From Burhinus oedicnemus (lineage: Eukaryota; Chordata; Aves; Charadriiformes; Burhinidae), in assembly GCA_008921705.1 (NCBI GenBank), contig VFFE01007605.1, positions 3,101,351 to 3,165,350 on the forward strand: a DNA stretch of 64,000 bases. The letters are read 5' to 3'. The notes beneath the pieces were generated by a model. That model was not told the DNA's origin, did not search any database, and saw only the letters and a program-made list of their open reading frames with translations. Shown one piece after another: positions 26,036-39,268 of this stretch; within the stretch, counting starts at the first letter, position 1; each line of letters starts with the position of its first letter. The position numbers and the translations under genes are program-made.

Positions 26036-27687
26036 TTATCCAGAGCCACAGCCTGGGCAAAGATTTAAGCCATCCCTAAGTATTAGATTAACGCCTTTGG
26101 GGGGGGAAAAATAATAAAGGGGAACAGACTTTTGTGCCCGTTCCTGCCACTGCATCTCTTGCGTCCTCCTCTGCAGCATCTGGAGCTGGCCACTGCTGGA
26201 GACAGGGTAAGGGAGCCAGCTGGACCACAGCGTGGTACAGTCTGAGACCTCAGATACTCGACAGAAGCCAATCTCAATCACATGCCTATAGTTAGGAGAG
26301 AACCAGCTTTTAGAGACCTTGACTGCCGAGGTATTTAGTTACATCAGAACTAAAAAATGACCTCAGTAAGAGTCCCAGCTTTCCTCCGGGCTGCGCTTGG
26401 GAGGAATTCAGAGCAGGGAGGGTGCAAGGGGCAGCCTCACACTCTGCAGTGGAGCAAATGAAGTGTTTGGACCTAAAAGCCTCCAGACTCCGGGGAAGTT
26501 CAGGTCAAAATCTGCACTTTCCAGCTTTACGCTTTACCCTTGTTTGTGGTATCTCATTTCACTTGGCACTCCCGTCATGTTTTTCAAGAAGCAGACATGG
26601 AAACCTATTGGTTTTGGTTCTAGCATTCTGGGAAACGGTTCAGAAACCTGGAATTTGACCGACACTCATGTCTATGCTCCACTAGACCCTTGAAGCACCA
26701 CTGTTAGCATTCTAATAATAAAGTTTCACCCAGTTCTCATCCTAAAGCCATGGATCCAAACCTCACCCATAACCAGCTGCTTATCCCAACGCGGCGGGGT
26801 GTCGCTGTCTTCCAGGTGCCTCTCCTCTAAAGAAACATCCATTTCTACCCATTTACAGAAACCACCAGTTTATTGTTTCAAACCCAAAGCGGGATCAGCC
26901 ACATCTGGCTACATCTCCAGTGTTCTGGTTAAAACACTTCTCAGAGCCTGTGTGGGACTCAGGGGGGGCTTTGAGGACACCATGGCTGCTCCTGGCCAGC
27001 AGCAGGACACTGGACCCAGATTGCCCCACCTCCAACCCAGCTCTTTCTCATGCACCTTGAGTAAGTCTCCAGCTACGCAAAATCCTACTGCAGTCTATTT
27101 AAGTGCATATTTAAACTTCTAGCACATACATGTTCCCTCTTATTTCATCAAAGACTTGAATTTCTTTTTGGTGACATAATTTGTCAACACATGCAGTTCA
27201 TAACAGAAAAAAGGTTGATCAAAGAATAGCAGGTAAGTCTTATTTACTGCACGATAGCAAGCTAAATTGCTGCTATAGCTTTATGTTAGTAACTCCGCAT
27301 TTAGTGCTTTTATCAGCATTTCAGTTGCAAAACACTAACTTCGGATAGACAATTTAATAACCAGAAAGATGTTTTTTCCACCCCTCTGACAAAGCTCAGT
27401 GCCAACGTTAGGATGCAGGAAACTTACTTACGGCTAGTGATTAACCCCAGACAAAATACTGGATTTGCACCTGATGGGGGATGAGAAGGAGCAATGCACG
27501 GCTGTCTAACCACACGCAACAGTGCAGGGCTGCAAGTGCTTGTGGTGGGCTCCTCTACTCGTTAAGGCAGCAGAAATGGTTGAAAATATAAAAGCAAGTG
27601 GTGGATGGCAGTGGCTATTGAAATTTAGCTTCAAATTTCCAATCTGTGATAAACAGATTTGTTATTTGGATTCATCACCTCAATTCA
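26036..27687. other. Gene-free stretch, nothing recognised
   Basis: Mixed-composition non-coding DNA; no recognisable exon or repeat. Confidence 0.6.
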
Positions 27688-28350
27688 CTGGGGGTGCTGG
27701 CAGATGAGAAGCTCAACATGAGCCGGCAATGTGCGCTGGCAGCCCAGAAAGCCCCCAGCATCCTGGGCTGCATCCCCAGCAGCGTGGCCAGCAGGGCCAG
27801 GGAGGGGATTCTGCCCCTCTGCTGCGCTCTGGGGAGACCCCCCTGCAGTGCTGCCTCCAGCGCTGGGGACACCAACAGCAGAAGGACATGGACCTGTTGG
27901 AGCGGGGCCAGAGGAGGCCACGGAGATGATGGGAGGGCTGGAGCCCCTCTGCTGGGAGGACAGGCTGAGAGAGTTGGGGGTGTTCAGCCTGGAGAAGAGA
28001 AGGCTCCGGGGAGACCTTGGAGCCCCTTCCAGTCCCTAAAGGGGCTCCAGGAAAGCTGGGGAGGGACTTTTTACAAGGGCACGTAGTGGTAGGACGAGGG
28101 GTAATGGCATCAAACTGAAAGAGGGGAGATTTCGATGAGATATTAGGAAGAAATTCTTTCCTGTGAGGGTGGTGAGACGCTGGCCCAGGTTGCCCCGAGA
28201 AGCTGTGGCTGCCCCATCCCTGGAGGTGTTCAAGGCCAGGTTGGACGGGACTTTGAGCAACCTGGTCTAGTGGGAGGTGTCCCTGCCCATGGAAGGAGGG
28301 TTGAACTAGATGAGCTTTAAGGTCCCTTCCAAACTAAACCATTCTATGGT
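27688..28350 (+). mobile_element. CR1 LINE, 0.66-kb 3' fragment
   Basis: Forward-oriented CR1 starting inside ORF2 at [20 protein letters not shown] and running to a degenerate tail (ATTCTATGG). It has the same shifted reading frame and the same diagnostic substitutions as the reverse copy at 14018-14941, so both come from one subfamily. The coding frame is broken. Confidence 0.95.
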
Positions 28351-31300
28351 TACATACCAGAATAAAACCATACCATTTCCAGCAAAAGTTGACATGTCCT
28401 GTGGGACCACCTCATTTCTGTCTCTGTGGGGTGCTAGCTCCCACCATGGGAGGACATCCCTGTCCTGGAAACACCAGGCACATTTCTCACCAAGAGATCT
28501 CCTCCTCCTCACTGGTGCACAGAGGGAGAGGTGGTTCAGTGCTCTCCATACATACAGCTCCTTTTTTCCTAGAGAATTCATAATTCCCTCAGGCGTACAG
28601 AGCTCTGGGGTCACATGGTGGCCCTGTGTCAGCTAGGGTCTGTAGGCTCATCTGAACACCCCACATCCCGCTTGAACAGCCCATTGTCCTCCCATACCCA
28701 AGAAGCTGCATGTCACACCCCACACTGCATTAGCAAACCTAATCTATCTACCCTCCCAAACACAGATACTTCATTTATCAGTGAGAAGACAGCCCTGGAC
28801 AACACCATATCCCCAGCACAAACTCCCAGTCCTGGGAAAGAGTCCCATTTTACTGAATTCTTCAATCCCTGCCATGAGTCATCGTACCAAACTTAATTTA
28901 AAACAACCAGATCTAAGGTTTAAAAGTCTTTACACAGACAGGGAGGCAGGAGCCCAGCCTGGTAACACACCCAGCAAAGCCCTCAATACCTGAGCAGGGT
29001 GAGCAGAGCAGACCCACAGATCACAGCCGGGTTCAGCCAAGAGCCCACATCATCAGGCAAGTTCATGGTGACAAGGCAGGTCTGAGAACAAGCCACAGAG
29101 TCAGCCCACAAGTCAAGGTCAGATTCAGCGAGGGTAACCCAGGTCAGACACCAGCCAGCAAGTCCCAGGCAGTTCCACCACAGCATCAGGGCTGTTACCA
29201 AAGCTGAAAGTCCACGGGTCCAAGTCTGGATCGGTGGGGTCCACGGCCAGCAGAGGTATGGCTGTGGCTGGGCTGGAGACCAGCCCCTCTCTGACACACC
29301 TCAGGGAGAGGCCAAGGGTCCCAGGTTGAGCTTAAACGGGCTCCTGGGCAGAGGGTGGGGGAGAGTCCCCAGCTGAGGGGGCCATTACTGGGGGTGAGGA
29401 TTAGTGCCCTCACCTGACACCGGAGCTTATGGCAGTGAAAAGACTCACTTTCCTTCACAGTAAAGTAGCACCTACACCGTGCTTCAAATTATGCTAAATC
29501 CAGCCTGGTCAGGATTAGCAATGTATTGTAAGACTCTGCTTCTAGTTTTCTATACGAACTGTAAATAACGTCCAACAGTTCAGGCACCTAGGAAGGAAAC
29601 ACACCATCAGATGAGGCCACCTCCTCGCTTACGGCTACATCAAAGGCAAAGCCGCTTCCTTCAAAGGCAGTCAGAAGACTTTTTCTGGAGAAAGCCACAC
29701 CCCAACTCCTAAGCATATGTGAAAGGGAGGGTTTTTCAACTTGTGACTTAAGTGACTTGAAACAAATCAGATGTTGAACCATATGGGTTTGGGGCTTTTT
29801 GAGACTGTAAACTTTTTTCATTACAGATAAGTCTAATGATGATGCAGCTGTGTGCTCCAGAGCTGCAGGCCAGGAGGTCTGAAGATAGACGGGTGGAGTC
29901 GGATGTGGGGGTGATGCTGTAAAAATATACAGGGAGATAAAATTGCAAAAGGTGATTACGTGTTGCTGGGTCTGGCATGACAGCAGCTTCATGGACATCA
30001 CGTAAGGGCTGAGGGGCAAAATTTGCCCCACTGGGAGTCAGGTTGGCTGAGCAGCAGACTGAGGGTAGTACCTGAACTCTATAGAAGACAACAAACTGGT
30101 TTTGCCCTTGGCTTTAGTTCAGCTGAGCAGCCCAGGCAGGTTAGAGCTCTCAAACCACACATTGTATCTGGTACAATGCCCATCAGTCGCTCTGTACCAC
30201 TCCAGAGGGCCATACTTTGATTTATAAGCTGTGTATTGGTCATACCTCGCTCTGCTACCTTGCATTTTTTCTACCATGCCCATCTTTGCTCCCCTATACT
30301 ATCGCATCAAGCCTATTTAAAAACCAAGATGATCATCCATTCTCCACAGTCCCACTCATTTTCCATTCCATATTTCCAGTGATCTCCATGAGGTAGGTTT
30401 GTAACAGAGCAGTCAAGAACTATAGACTTCAAAAAAAAAAGAAAAAAAGATAGCTTACCTAAGTGTCACTTACCTAAGTGACAGCATTCGATGGAGTGGT
30501 AACACAACTTATGGAAAAGTGAAAAACCTTGAAGGGGGGATGTTGCTTATCACAAACCAAACATTGATGCTCCAGTAGAATAAAACTATCAGCACCAAGA
30601 AACTTCTCGAAGAGGCAGATGGAAATCAAATTTTGTAGCTTTCATTCTACAAAGCAAAGAATCTTTCTGCGCTGTAAAATAATGTTCATATTTTGACCAG
30701 AAACTACGTCTCTACTAACTGTAGAGAAATTTTATTATAACAAATCATTGTAAAGTAGAATAAAAAGCGATTGCTGTAATTAAGCATGACCACAAGCTTG
30801 CTGTTAAGGCAAGAAATGCCCATGATGGGTGTTACATCACTGCTGACGCACATAGGTAATGAAGCAGGAGTGAGACTTTTCAGTTCTCTGGGAAGTATAA
30901 AGGGGCGTAATCCAACAGTCCAACACCTTTGGTCTCCTAAGTACAACTGCAGGTACATCATACCCAAATACAGAGGTAATACATTACATCAGATATTTTG
31001 TTCAAAATATGACACCTTTGACTGCTTAAGGAGCAACACAGGCAAATAAAATTGATCTCTAAGTTGCAGTCTTCTGCTGCATTTTGCATTTCGCATTAAT
31101 TCTTTTCACTGCCCTTCCAACGAGCGCAATGGAGATCTGCCCATTAATCCCCATCTGCTCGACCAGCCTCACTGAGTTACAGCGAATGCCTCAATGGTGT
31201 GTTACACCGAAACTGCCACTCCAGGACATTCAACAAAGAAATTACACATAAGAAAGGCTGTACTGTAAATATTTGAAGAAGTACAAGGTGCGAGCATAGT

Positions 31301-32623
31301 TAATGGCATACGTTGGTAATAGATCATCCTATCACCTAAATTATTTTGACAAGAGAATAATGTTTCATAACGGAGACAAATAAATCTCACCATTTTAAAA
31401 AAGAAAAGGGCCATATATTACAAACTGACTATGTTTAAAATCCAGTACTTAAATTGCCAAAATTTGGATAATTGCTTGTGGTATATTACAAAGAGAAGAT
31501 ATGAATGTGGCTCTGTATGCAGGGTTTTAACTTGAATGTATTATCCCCATCAATATTATGTTACCAGCCTTGTGAAGAAATTAACTCATTTTTAACATCC
31601 TGACCTAAGCTGAGCCAGGAAAGAATGGGCCAGCCGCCTCTTCTGACAAGCGCCTTATCTTCAGCCGAGCCAGCTACCTTAAATCCTCAGTGATCGTCTC
31701 ACCAGTAGAGAAAAACTGAATTCACTTAGGGGATTCATCTTCCTCATCATCACCTGTCCAGACGCTCATTGGCCAACAGCCACTGGAGAGGAAGAGAACC
31801 CAGCCCAGCCATGGGAGACACCTAGCTTAAGAGGGAAAGAACTGTCCTCTGGATGTGCCCACACCGCGCTCTCCATCACCAGCTCCATTTCAGGCGAGAT
31901 GACCTCCACCTGGGAATTCTTTGAGAGCACCTAAAAATGAAAGGCTTCTGGGATATCCTTCCTTCCACCAAAGAATTTCTCATGAACCAGCCGGCTGCCG
32001 CCCTCCACAGCAGAAGGCATGGCATCTCGGTGATGCTGTCCTTTTTGACCACACTGGGATGAAAATTACCATACAACAGTGAAATATTATTACATATGTA
32101 ACATAATGTCTTCATTTCTTTCTCTTGACTCCTTTCTCCCAGCCAGATGAATGGTTAAACCCGAAGGTGGTGATTGCTGAGGGTGGTTGCCTCCTGTGTT
32201 CCACAGGAACAGTTGTGTTGTGTTCTCCAGGAAAGTTTATTCCGTGCAACGTGTCTGATTGAACAGGCTGGCAGGACTGAGCCCAGCCAGTCCATCAGGG
32301 GAAAGGATGGAGCATGAGCAGCTGCCTGCAACAAGGACTGACCATCCAGGCAGCAGGACCGGGCAGGGAAGAGGTTACGGGGCAAGGCTGTCCTGGCAGG
32401 GAAATGTGCTGACTCGGCACCCACGGCAAAGGCGAGGAGCAGCAGAAACCTTTGGAGAGGGTGCTCTGGTTGGAGGCAGTCGGGTCAGTGCTTCTACAAG
32501 GCTGAGCTGGATGGGAAAAATGAGACCTTGACATTGCTCTTCCCTGGTGAGCCTGCAGTGGGAAACATCTTCTTCCTCACACCTTTCCTCGTATCCACTG
32601 ATGGCAGAGACGCAAACACCTCA
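28351..32623. other. 4-kb gene-free stretch
   Basis: No recognised exon. About 28985-29440 is GC-rich; on the minus strand it carries repeated GACCTTGACTTG/CTGACCTGGG-like motifs, which resemble an unclassified interspersed repeat (about 0.35 confidence). A short direct repeat of CTTACCTAAGTG occurs at about 30455-30482. Confidence 0.5.
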
Positions 32624-32704
32624 TCACCTAAGAGGGGATGTAAGACCCCGCCACCTAAGAGGGAATGTAAGACACCGTCACCTGAGAGGGGATGTAAGCC
32701 CCCG
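32624..32704 (+). repeat. 27-bp minisatellite, three units
   Basis: Three tandem 27-base units (32624-32650, 32651-32677, 32678-32704) that differ at a few positions. Because 27 is a multiple of three, one plus-strand frame reads a 9-residue repeat (SPKRGCKTP, PPKRECKTP, SPERGCKPP) before a stop. There is no other evidence that it is translated. Confidence 0.9.
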
Positions 32705-32884
32705 TATTAGTTCTGGAGAGGTATGAAGAAGTTTGCCCTGGCACGTTTCAAAAATTCTAGTGTTTTTCCTGTGTTTTACACATTATACTGGATCATTAAA
32801 CTTAAAGAGGATCTTTTAAATTGGTTAATATTAGGTTTTCATAGTCCTCTAGATTATTTTTAAAAGAAATTATAAAAGAACGGG

Positions 32885-34085
32885 AAATGCTACAAGGGAC
32901 AAAAAGCAATATATCATCAGTGTCAAAAGCCTTAGAGAAGTCAATATATTTGACATCTACTGTTTTTCTTCTATCCACATAGCTTGTTACTCTTTAAAAT
33001 GAAATTAAGGGTACTTTGACATGATTTGATCTTGACAAATCTGTATTGGCTGTTGCTCTTCTTATTTTCCAGGTATGTGGTTATTTGCTCCAGTATTTTT
33101 CTGGATTTTGAGGGTAAGCTGTCTGGTGTACAATTCTCCTGATCCTTTTCCTCTCACCTCTCCTACCTTCTAAAGATAAGCAACACATCAGTCTTCTGAT
33201 ATCACCCCAGCCCATCCATGAATTCGGAGATATCATAAAGGTTCTGAGATTACTAAAGCCGGTTCTTCGAGTACTGCAGGATTAAGTCAGCCCCAGCCAA
33301 TTTAAAAACCTCTAGCTTATCTAAGTATTCTTTAACCTTGTTTTCCCCTAATCTGTGTTGAAATATTTCTTTTTGTTAGCATTAATTGTGGTAAACAGTT
33401 ATTTACAGTTTACTTTTTATTGAAGACTGGCGAAAAAAGACACTAATTCTTATTTTCATTGATCAGAAGCTTTTCCTCTCTACAAAGTAATGGACAAATC
33501 TTTCATTTGCTCTTCCTCCCATTATTAATGGGCTTAAGAATTGTTTCTTATTATCTCTTGCTAGCTGCATTTGGTTTTCCACCTTTTCCATTTTGACTTT
33601 TCCCTTATGTATTTGAGCTATTCCCTTATGATCATCTTCAGTAATCTTACAAATTATAGCTCTTTCCTCTGATGTCAATAAAGAATTTATGATTTAGTAA
33701 ATCAATTGCATTTCCTGTACTCTCTCTGCACTGGGATAGTGCATTTCTGCCTTTTCTCTCCAATGAAAATCCGTCAGTTCTCAGAGTTTACTGAAATCAG
33801 GCATTTTGAAGGCTGATGTCTCTTTCCAAGGACCATAAATGCTATTGTCTCATTGGCAGTGCCACCAACCTGTCTTCTACCTTCATATTTCCAGCTCCTG
33901 AAAGGGTAAGATGTCCAAGAGCCCCCCCTCCCCATTCTTTTGCTCATCTTCCAGATCCAAAAGTCATCTAAAAGTCTTGGAGGAGGTTGGTAGCACCCTT
34001 TCACCGCCTCTACCTGCTCTGACCACTGCTTTGGTCTTTGGATGATTCCTCTGTCACTGACAAATGGCATCAACCATCTCATCTT
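32885..34085 (-). mobile_element. Ancient CR1/L3-like LINE remnant (reverse transcriptase region)
   Basis: Decayed LINE ORF2 in reverse orientation. The minus strand at about 32950-32915 reads YIDFSKAFDT, the motif A region of Jockey/CR1-clade reverse transcriptases (catalytic Asp in F-D). Upstream minus-strand sequence keeps the order of a common amniote CR1-type ORF2: CTTATC..GTATTCTTTAACC near 33315-33340, and TCAGTTCTCAGAGTTTACTG near 33774-33793 on the plus strand. There are many stops and indels. It is much older than the other CR1 copies and lacks a recognisable 3' end. The family assignment is from memory. Confidence 0.7.
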
Positions 34086-34257
34086 CCTGACTGTGCTTGA
34101 TGAGTGACCAGCCCATTCTCCTCGTTAATTCATTTCATTATTAATAACCCTTTTCCCCCTAGTTTTTCAGCCCTTCTCCAGGTTGCTGTGCGTCATCTAT
34201 ACGGTAGTGTCCTTGATTAAATTTTTTTTCTTCTGATGTTGGCAAGTCTGAATCTAC

Positions 34258-34379
34258 AGTTTTTGGGGTTTTTTGTTGTTGTTGTTGTTGTTTGGTTGGG
34301 TTGAGTTGGGTTTTTTTGTTTTGGTGTTGTTTTGAGGGGGCTTGGGTTTTTTTTTGTTTTGTTTTGGTTTTTTTGTAGT
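34258..34379. repeat. T/G-rich low-complexity tract
   Basis: About 120 bases of (TTG)n, TTTTG and GGTTGGG units with T runs; the opposite strand is A/C-rich. It is similar in kind to the tract at 19050. Confidence 0.85.
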
Positions 34380-37300
34380 ATCAGCTTATAGACAGAGAAA
34401 ACAGCTCATGAAATAGTCTCGGCCATGGGAGTCAGAACTCTCTTGGCAATATCACCCAACCAGCCACGTGGGTTTATGGCCATGCTGTGGGGCTTAGGAA
34501 GCTCCAGAGATAGGCACAAGTGGCCACACAGCACTTTGTATTGCTCCGCAGCTGTGCCTGCTAGAATCGCCTGTGCTACAAGATAAGAGTTTCCAGACCG
34601 TGCTATCTGCCTAACTGGCTAAGACTTGTATAAACTGCTCCTGCTGCCAGAATTCAGTCTGAATTTGCAGCTCCCTGGCTATTCATCATTTTTTCCAAGG
34701 GTCATGAAGAAGATATCATCGAGCTGGCAGCGCTGATCCTAGGATGCACCAGGGATTTCACTACACCAGGAACTCAGCTATAAGTCTGCTTTACACATCT
34801 GGAGCAATGGAAATAGCCTTAATTGAGGCTATAAACTAGCTCATGATGACATTTTCTGCCAGCTCTGTGTATCGCAGAGGATACGCATGCATTGAAAAGT
34901 CTTAAATCATTTCTGAGCTGCAACGTAAAATCAATCTATTTAAATATGTTGTTTAAGAGTGAAAGGCTCATTGAAAACTGCCCTCTACTTTCAGGAGCAG
35001 AGACTCAATGGTGTGTATAGATATGTCCTCTGCAAAGTTTCTTCCCGTAGGTTTTGTTTGAGATGCTTCTGTATCAAAGTTGAGAGTGGCCAGTTCCCCT
35101 CGCTGCATCGCTTTCTAGAGGCTTGTGTCAGCAGCAGGTTTCAGTCAGGCTAAAGATCAAAGGCTTTGATCTCCATTCATCTCGACTTAACTAAAAGGAA
35201 GCCACATCTGGAGAATTTATCTAATTCTGCAAGCTATAAATATGTATGGGTTTGGTACTATGTAATTAATCAAAAGCCTGAAACAGAATACATGTGCTAA
35301 CCTGCAAAGATGTTGGATTGTGAACTACAGGAACTGATGAAATATCTCCTGATGCATATTTCTGTGTGTAAGTAAACCACTCAGTGTTTTAGCACTTTAT
35401 CTTTGTTTAAAGTGAACTCGGTACCAGGGGCACAAGCCTTCAAGAGTCCTTAAGAATTGTCAGTTATTTCTAAGCAAAGACAAGTTTCCTACAGGGGAAT
35501 AACCCAGAGCCTTTCCTTGCAGGGCTTTGAATCAGTCCACGCTGAAGACAGGGGCCTCAGTATAAAACTCGCACCGAGGTCTGGGTTTGAGTCCTGAATT
35601 TTTCATTCTCAAAATCTGGATCAGCTTACGTGTCTGGATCCCATCCCTGATTTTTCCCACTTACTCCAAATCAGCCATAAACAGCACCAAGTTTAATCTA
35701 ATCAGGCAGCACTTTTAAAATATGTAATCAGGCTCCAGTGGTGACTACCTGCTTTAGTCTCCTAAATGCAACTGATTTGTGCGCAGAAATGCCGAGACAA
35801 TCGGAACTCCTGATTAGCTGAATACGCCGCTCGTGTGATTATTTTTAAGCTTGTCTACTTTTGCTGAAGGTTTTGCAAGAGTATGCACTTGCTCTATTTG
35901 ACGGCTGTACCTGAAAGCTCACGGCACATCTACGGCTGTTGAAATGGCTGGAGCACGCATTCGCAGATCCATGGCCAACGGCCATGCTGGGAAACGGATG
36001 GGTTGGCAGATACGTCGTCTGATTGGGAACCGGTCCCCAAAATTTCTAAGGACGGACTGGAAAAATGAGTAATGAGGATTGCCCGACAGATACTCCCAAA
36101 ACAAACAAGCAAACAAACAAGCATCGTGCTCTGCACCCGCCTGCGCTGCTGGCTGTTGCTGCTGCCACCATTGCTAACCAACCTCCGCATGGCCTTCGCC
36201 TGCCACAGCCGAGACCCAACTGCACAAAAATAAAGCTCAGAAAAAGACTTTTCCTTGCAGTCATTGCTGTCAATGGATTCATTTCTCTCTTTTAAAACCC
36301 CTTTGCCACAAGTACTGGGGAAATAACTGTAATGAAAGGCAAATACTGAGGAGCAGACCAGGACAGCTCTCAGTTTCCAAGCAACACAGACACTCTGCTC
36401 ATGACTATTATGATTTCACCTTTTAAAGAATCTCCTGTCTATGGCTAATTTTACATAATTGGCTTTATTAATATTAATTACATCTCACGACTCATGTGTG
36501 ATGTAGCTAAGACATAGAGTTTTGAGGCAAAACCCAGAAAAGTTACACCATCGTGAAAGGCATGGAGATTGTAGATCAGAAGTACTCCTTCCTCCTGATT
36601 CCCTCGTCTTTGGGGCTAAACCCAAACATGCCTCCTCCCCAGCAGCTAGGATGGCTGCAGCTGCGCGGGTTTTCCCAAGGAACGGTGACGGCTCCATAGC
36701 CTCTCATAGCATCCATCACCCAGCACTGACAACCACCCAAAACTGAGTAGCATCTCCAAACCAGAAGAAACGGAGGAAACAGTATTGTGCCATAAATCCA
36801 GCATGAAGAATCACATCTGGTAGACAGTCCCGTCATACTTTTAAGCTTCTCCATGTTTTCTAGAGCAATTCCAGAGCAAGATCGATTAGACTAATTTCCA
36901 AAGCAAACCATTTTTCCTCCTCACTTCAGACGACACTGGGAAAAGCTTGTTTCACTGTTTTTGTCCCTGCCAAACACTTGCTACAGGCTGCGAACAGATC
37001 CCCTTCCTTTGGTGTATCTCCTGGCACACCCAGAAGTAGAGGGTGTTTCTCAAGAGGGAAAAAAAAGTCATGCTTACTCATTAGAAGACCTGCCTCTTGG
37101 GAAAATAGCTCCTTCCTTTGCCATATTTAAAGCAGGATACTTGCAGATCTCTAATAGGCATTCTGTTGACTCGGTATTTTTCTCGTCTGTTCACACCCAT
37201 CACTGGGTAATGGAAATTTGATTACTGACGGTTTGCACCACAAGAAAATAAATACTTTTAAATGGTATGCTTCCATGGAGTCTGTCCATACCACTTTTTT

Positions 37301-38649
37301 CATTATCTGGCTTAGAGTAATTAATTATTTGGGTGCTGAGTTTGGGCAACCGCTTTGAGTAGAAGAGAATTCTGGACAGTGAAAAGCCCATTTCAAACCT
37401 GGTCTCTTGGGTTTATTTCACCAGATTTTTGCATGCTTGACTGACCAAGTCTGCAGTACGAAAACCCAGGGGCAACACAGAAAGTTTAACTTCACACTGG
37501 TTTTGAAAAAATAAAATAAATCTAATACTCTAAAATTTATCTCCAGGGTGGCAAAGAAGAGAGTACTTTATTTGTATTGGAGGTTTAATAATTAGTAATG
37601 AACGGCCACTGTAGGATCACCCCAGCACTAGTGGTTAAATATCCTGTACAAGGGAAAGTAAACATGATGAAAAGACTGCAACAATATAGGTACCTCCCTA
37701 AATACACTTCCTTTACAGGACAGAGTCACCAGACCGAAGACAAAAAACCCGCAAGGCGGCCAAAAGTAAAGAAAACTGGTCAATGTGCGTGGATGCACTG
37801 GTGAACAGGGACACGCAGCCAGCCGCTCCCAGCCTAGGGGTGTAAAGCCCCGCTTTAACCAGCCCTGGAGGGTAAAGGAAAACCATCCTTTCACCAAATA
37901 CAACCGCGATAGCTCTGTATTGTAGAGATACCACCTCACTGAGGTGCGACGGGCCTGACATAAAGCGTCATCACAGCTGTGCTGTGCTCCCCTGGCCCCT
38001 GCGCGAGGAAGGAAAAGGTTGACTTGGTGTTTAATTCCTGCCTGTAGGAGATGGAGGCAGAGCTGTAGGGAAGAGCTGTCTTTGTCTCCCACCCATGGTT
38101 TTACTCAAGGTCACTTGCTGTTTCGTGGGAGACCCAAAGCTGCTGATAATTTGTCTTCACAATATTCACAGAAAGCCCTGTCTGGGATTAATCCCCAGGG
38201 AGAAGAAGGCAGCAGCTTGTCCTTCATCACGCGGAAACAAGAAGTTAGTCACAAATCCTCCTGAGAATCGTGGAGCCACAGTCACCTGCCTTCTTCGTCT
38301 AAGGAGTTTGTGTTAGACAGGGGAAGCTCTGCGGCTGTGGGATGGCCCTGGCTCCTGATGGATGTGGAGAGGTCAGCATCACGGCTCCTGCATCCCAGCA
38401 AGATCTTCCACCTTAGGTGCCTGCGCTGGCTGATGAACTCAGTGGTGGGACTTCAGCTCACGCTGGGGCATCTCCTGACCAGCTCTGGCAGAGCTCACAG
38501 GCGGCATGCGAGGAGGCAGGCGCTGCACCCACTCCCTGCTGGCAGCTGCCAAGTCTTAGACAATGTTCGTCGGTCAGAAATGGCCAAAGGAGGCATCTGC
38601 TCTTGGGATGTTCTCCTCCTGGCTTCGCATGAAACCCACAACAATTTAT
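34380..38649. other. 4-kb gene-free stretch
   Basis: AT-rich non-coding DNA. An (AAAC)n-type simple repeat lies at about 36098-36121. The 154-codon open frame at 38092-37628 (minus) has no recognisable domain. Confidence 0.6.
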
Positions 38650-39268
38650 TGTCGTTTAGACAATTATTCTCTCACCCGATGACCCCTCCCCACCCGGGAA
38701 GGGGGAATTGGGAAGAAAACAAGGAAACCCAGGGGATGAAATATAAACAGATTTAATAGAATAAGACTAGATAATTAACAGTAATAACACTAAAGAACCA
38801 ATATTTTTCCCGATACCAATATAAAATACACAAGGATTATCCTCAGCCCATACTACCCGTAGGAAGCGGTGCACTCCCAGCAGGGGACAGTAAATGTCGG
38901 ACATTGCGAGCGCTATGGCTTCAGGAGGAAGGGAAGGGCTCAGGGCTCCGGCACCAGGGCAAGAAGTTCTCAGGATCGCCGCCATCAAAGGAGAGAGAGC
39001 ACTCCTCAGCAAACTTTCTGATTTCTACTGAATGTGCCATCCATGGTATGAAATAATCCTGTTGGCCAGCTTGGGTCAAGTGCCTGGGTCTCCCTCCTCC
39101 TTATCCCTGCACCCAGCGAGCTTGAAAACACTGAGACGTTGAAACCCACATATCATAGCTGGCTATAAAGTAAATATTTTCACAAATTCAGACACAAGAG
39201 TCTTTTAAAAGTGCAGTTTTCCCAAGCATTAGAAAATAAATTAGTCCTGTGTCACTCAAACCAGGACA
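38650..39268 (-). mobile_element. ERVL-type solo LTR (endogenous retrovirus)
   Basis: About 619 bases with TGT...ACA termini. The minus strand begins TGTCCTGGTTTGAG, the usual start of avian ERVL-family LTRs, and ends AACGACA at 38650. Inside are CCAAGCTGGCCAACAGGA and TTCATACCATGG, blocks typical of these LTRs, and a minus-strand ATTAAA poly(A) signal at 38757-38752. I could not match a 5-bp target duplication (TTTAT on the left, CACAG on the right). The left edge may therefore be wrong, or some internal sequence may remain (about 38620-38649). No viral gene is recognisable next to it. Confidence 0.75.
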
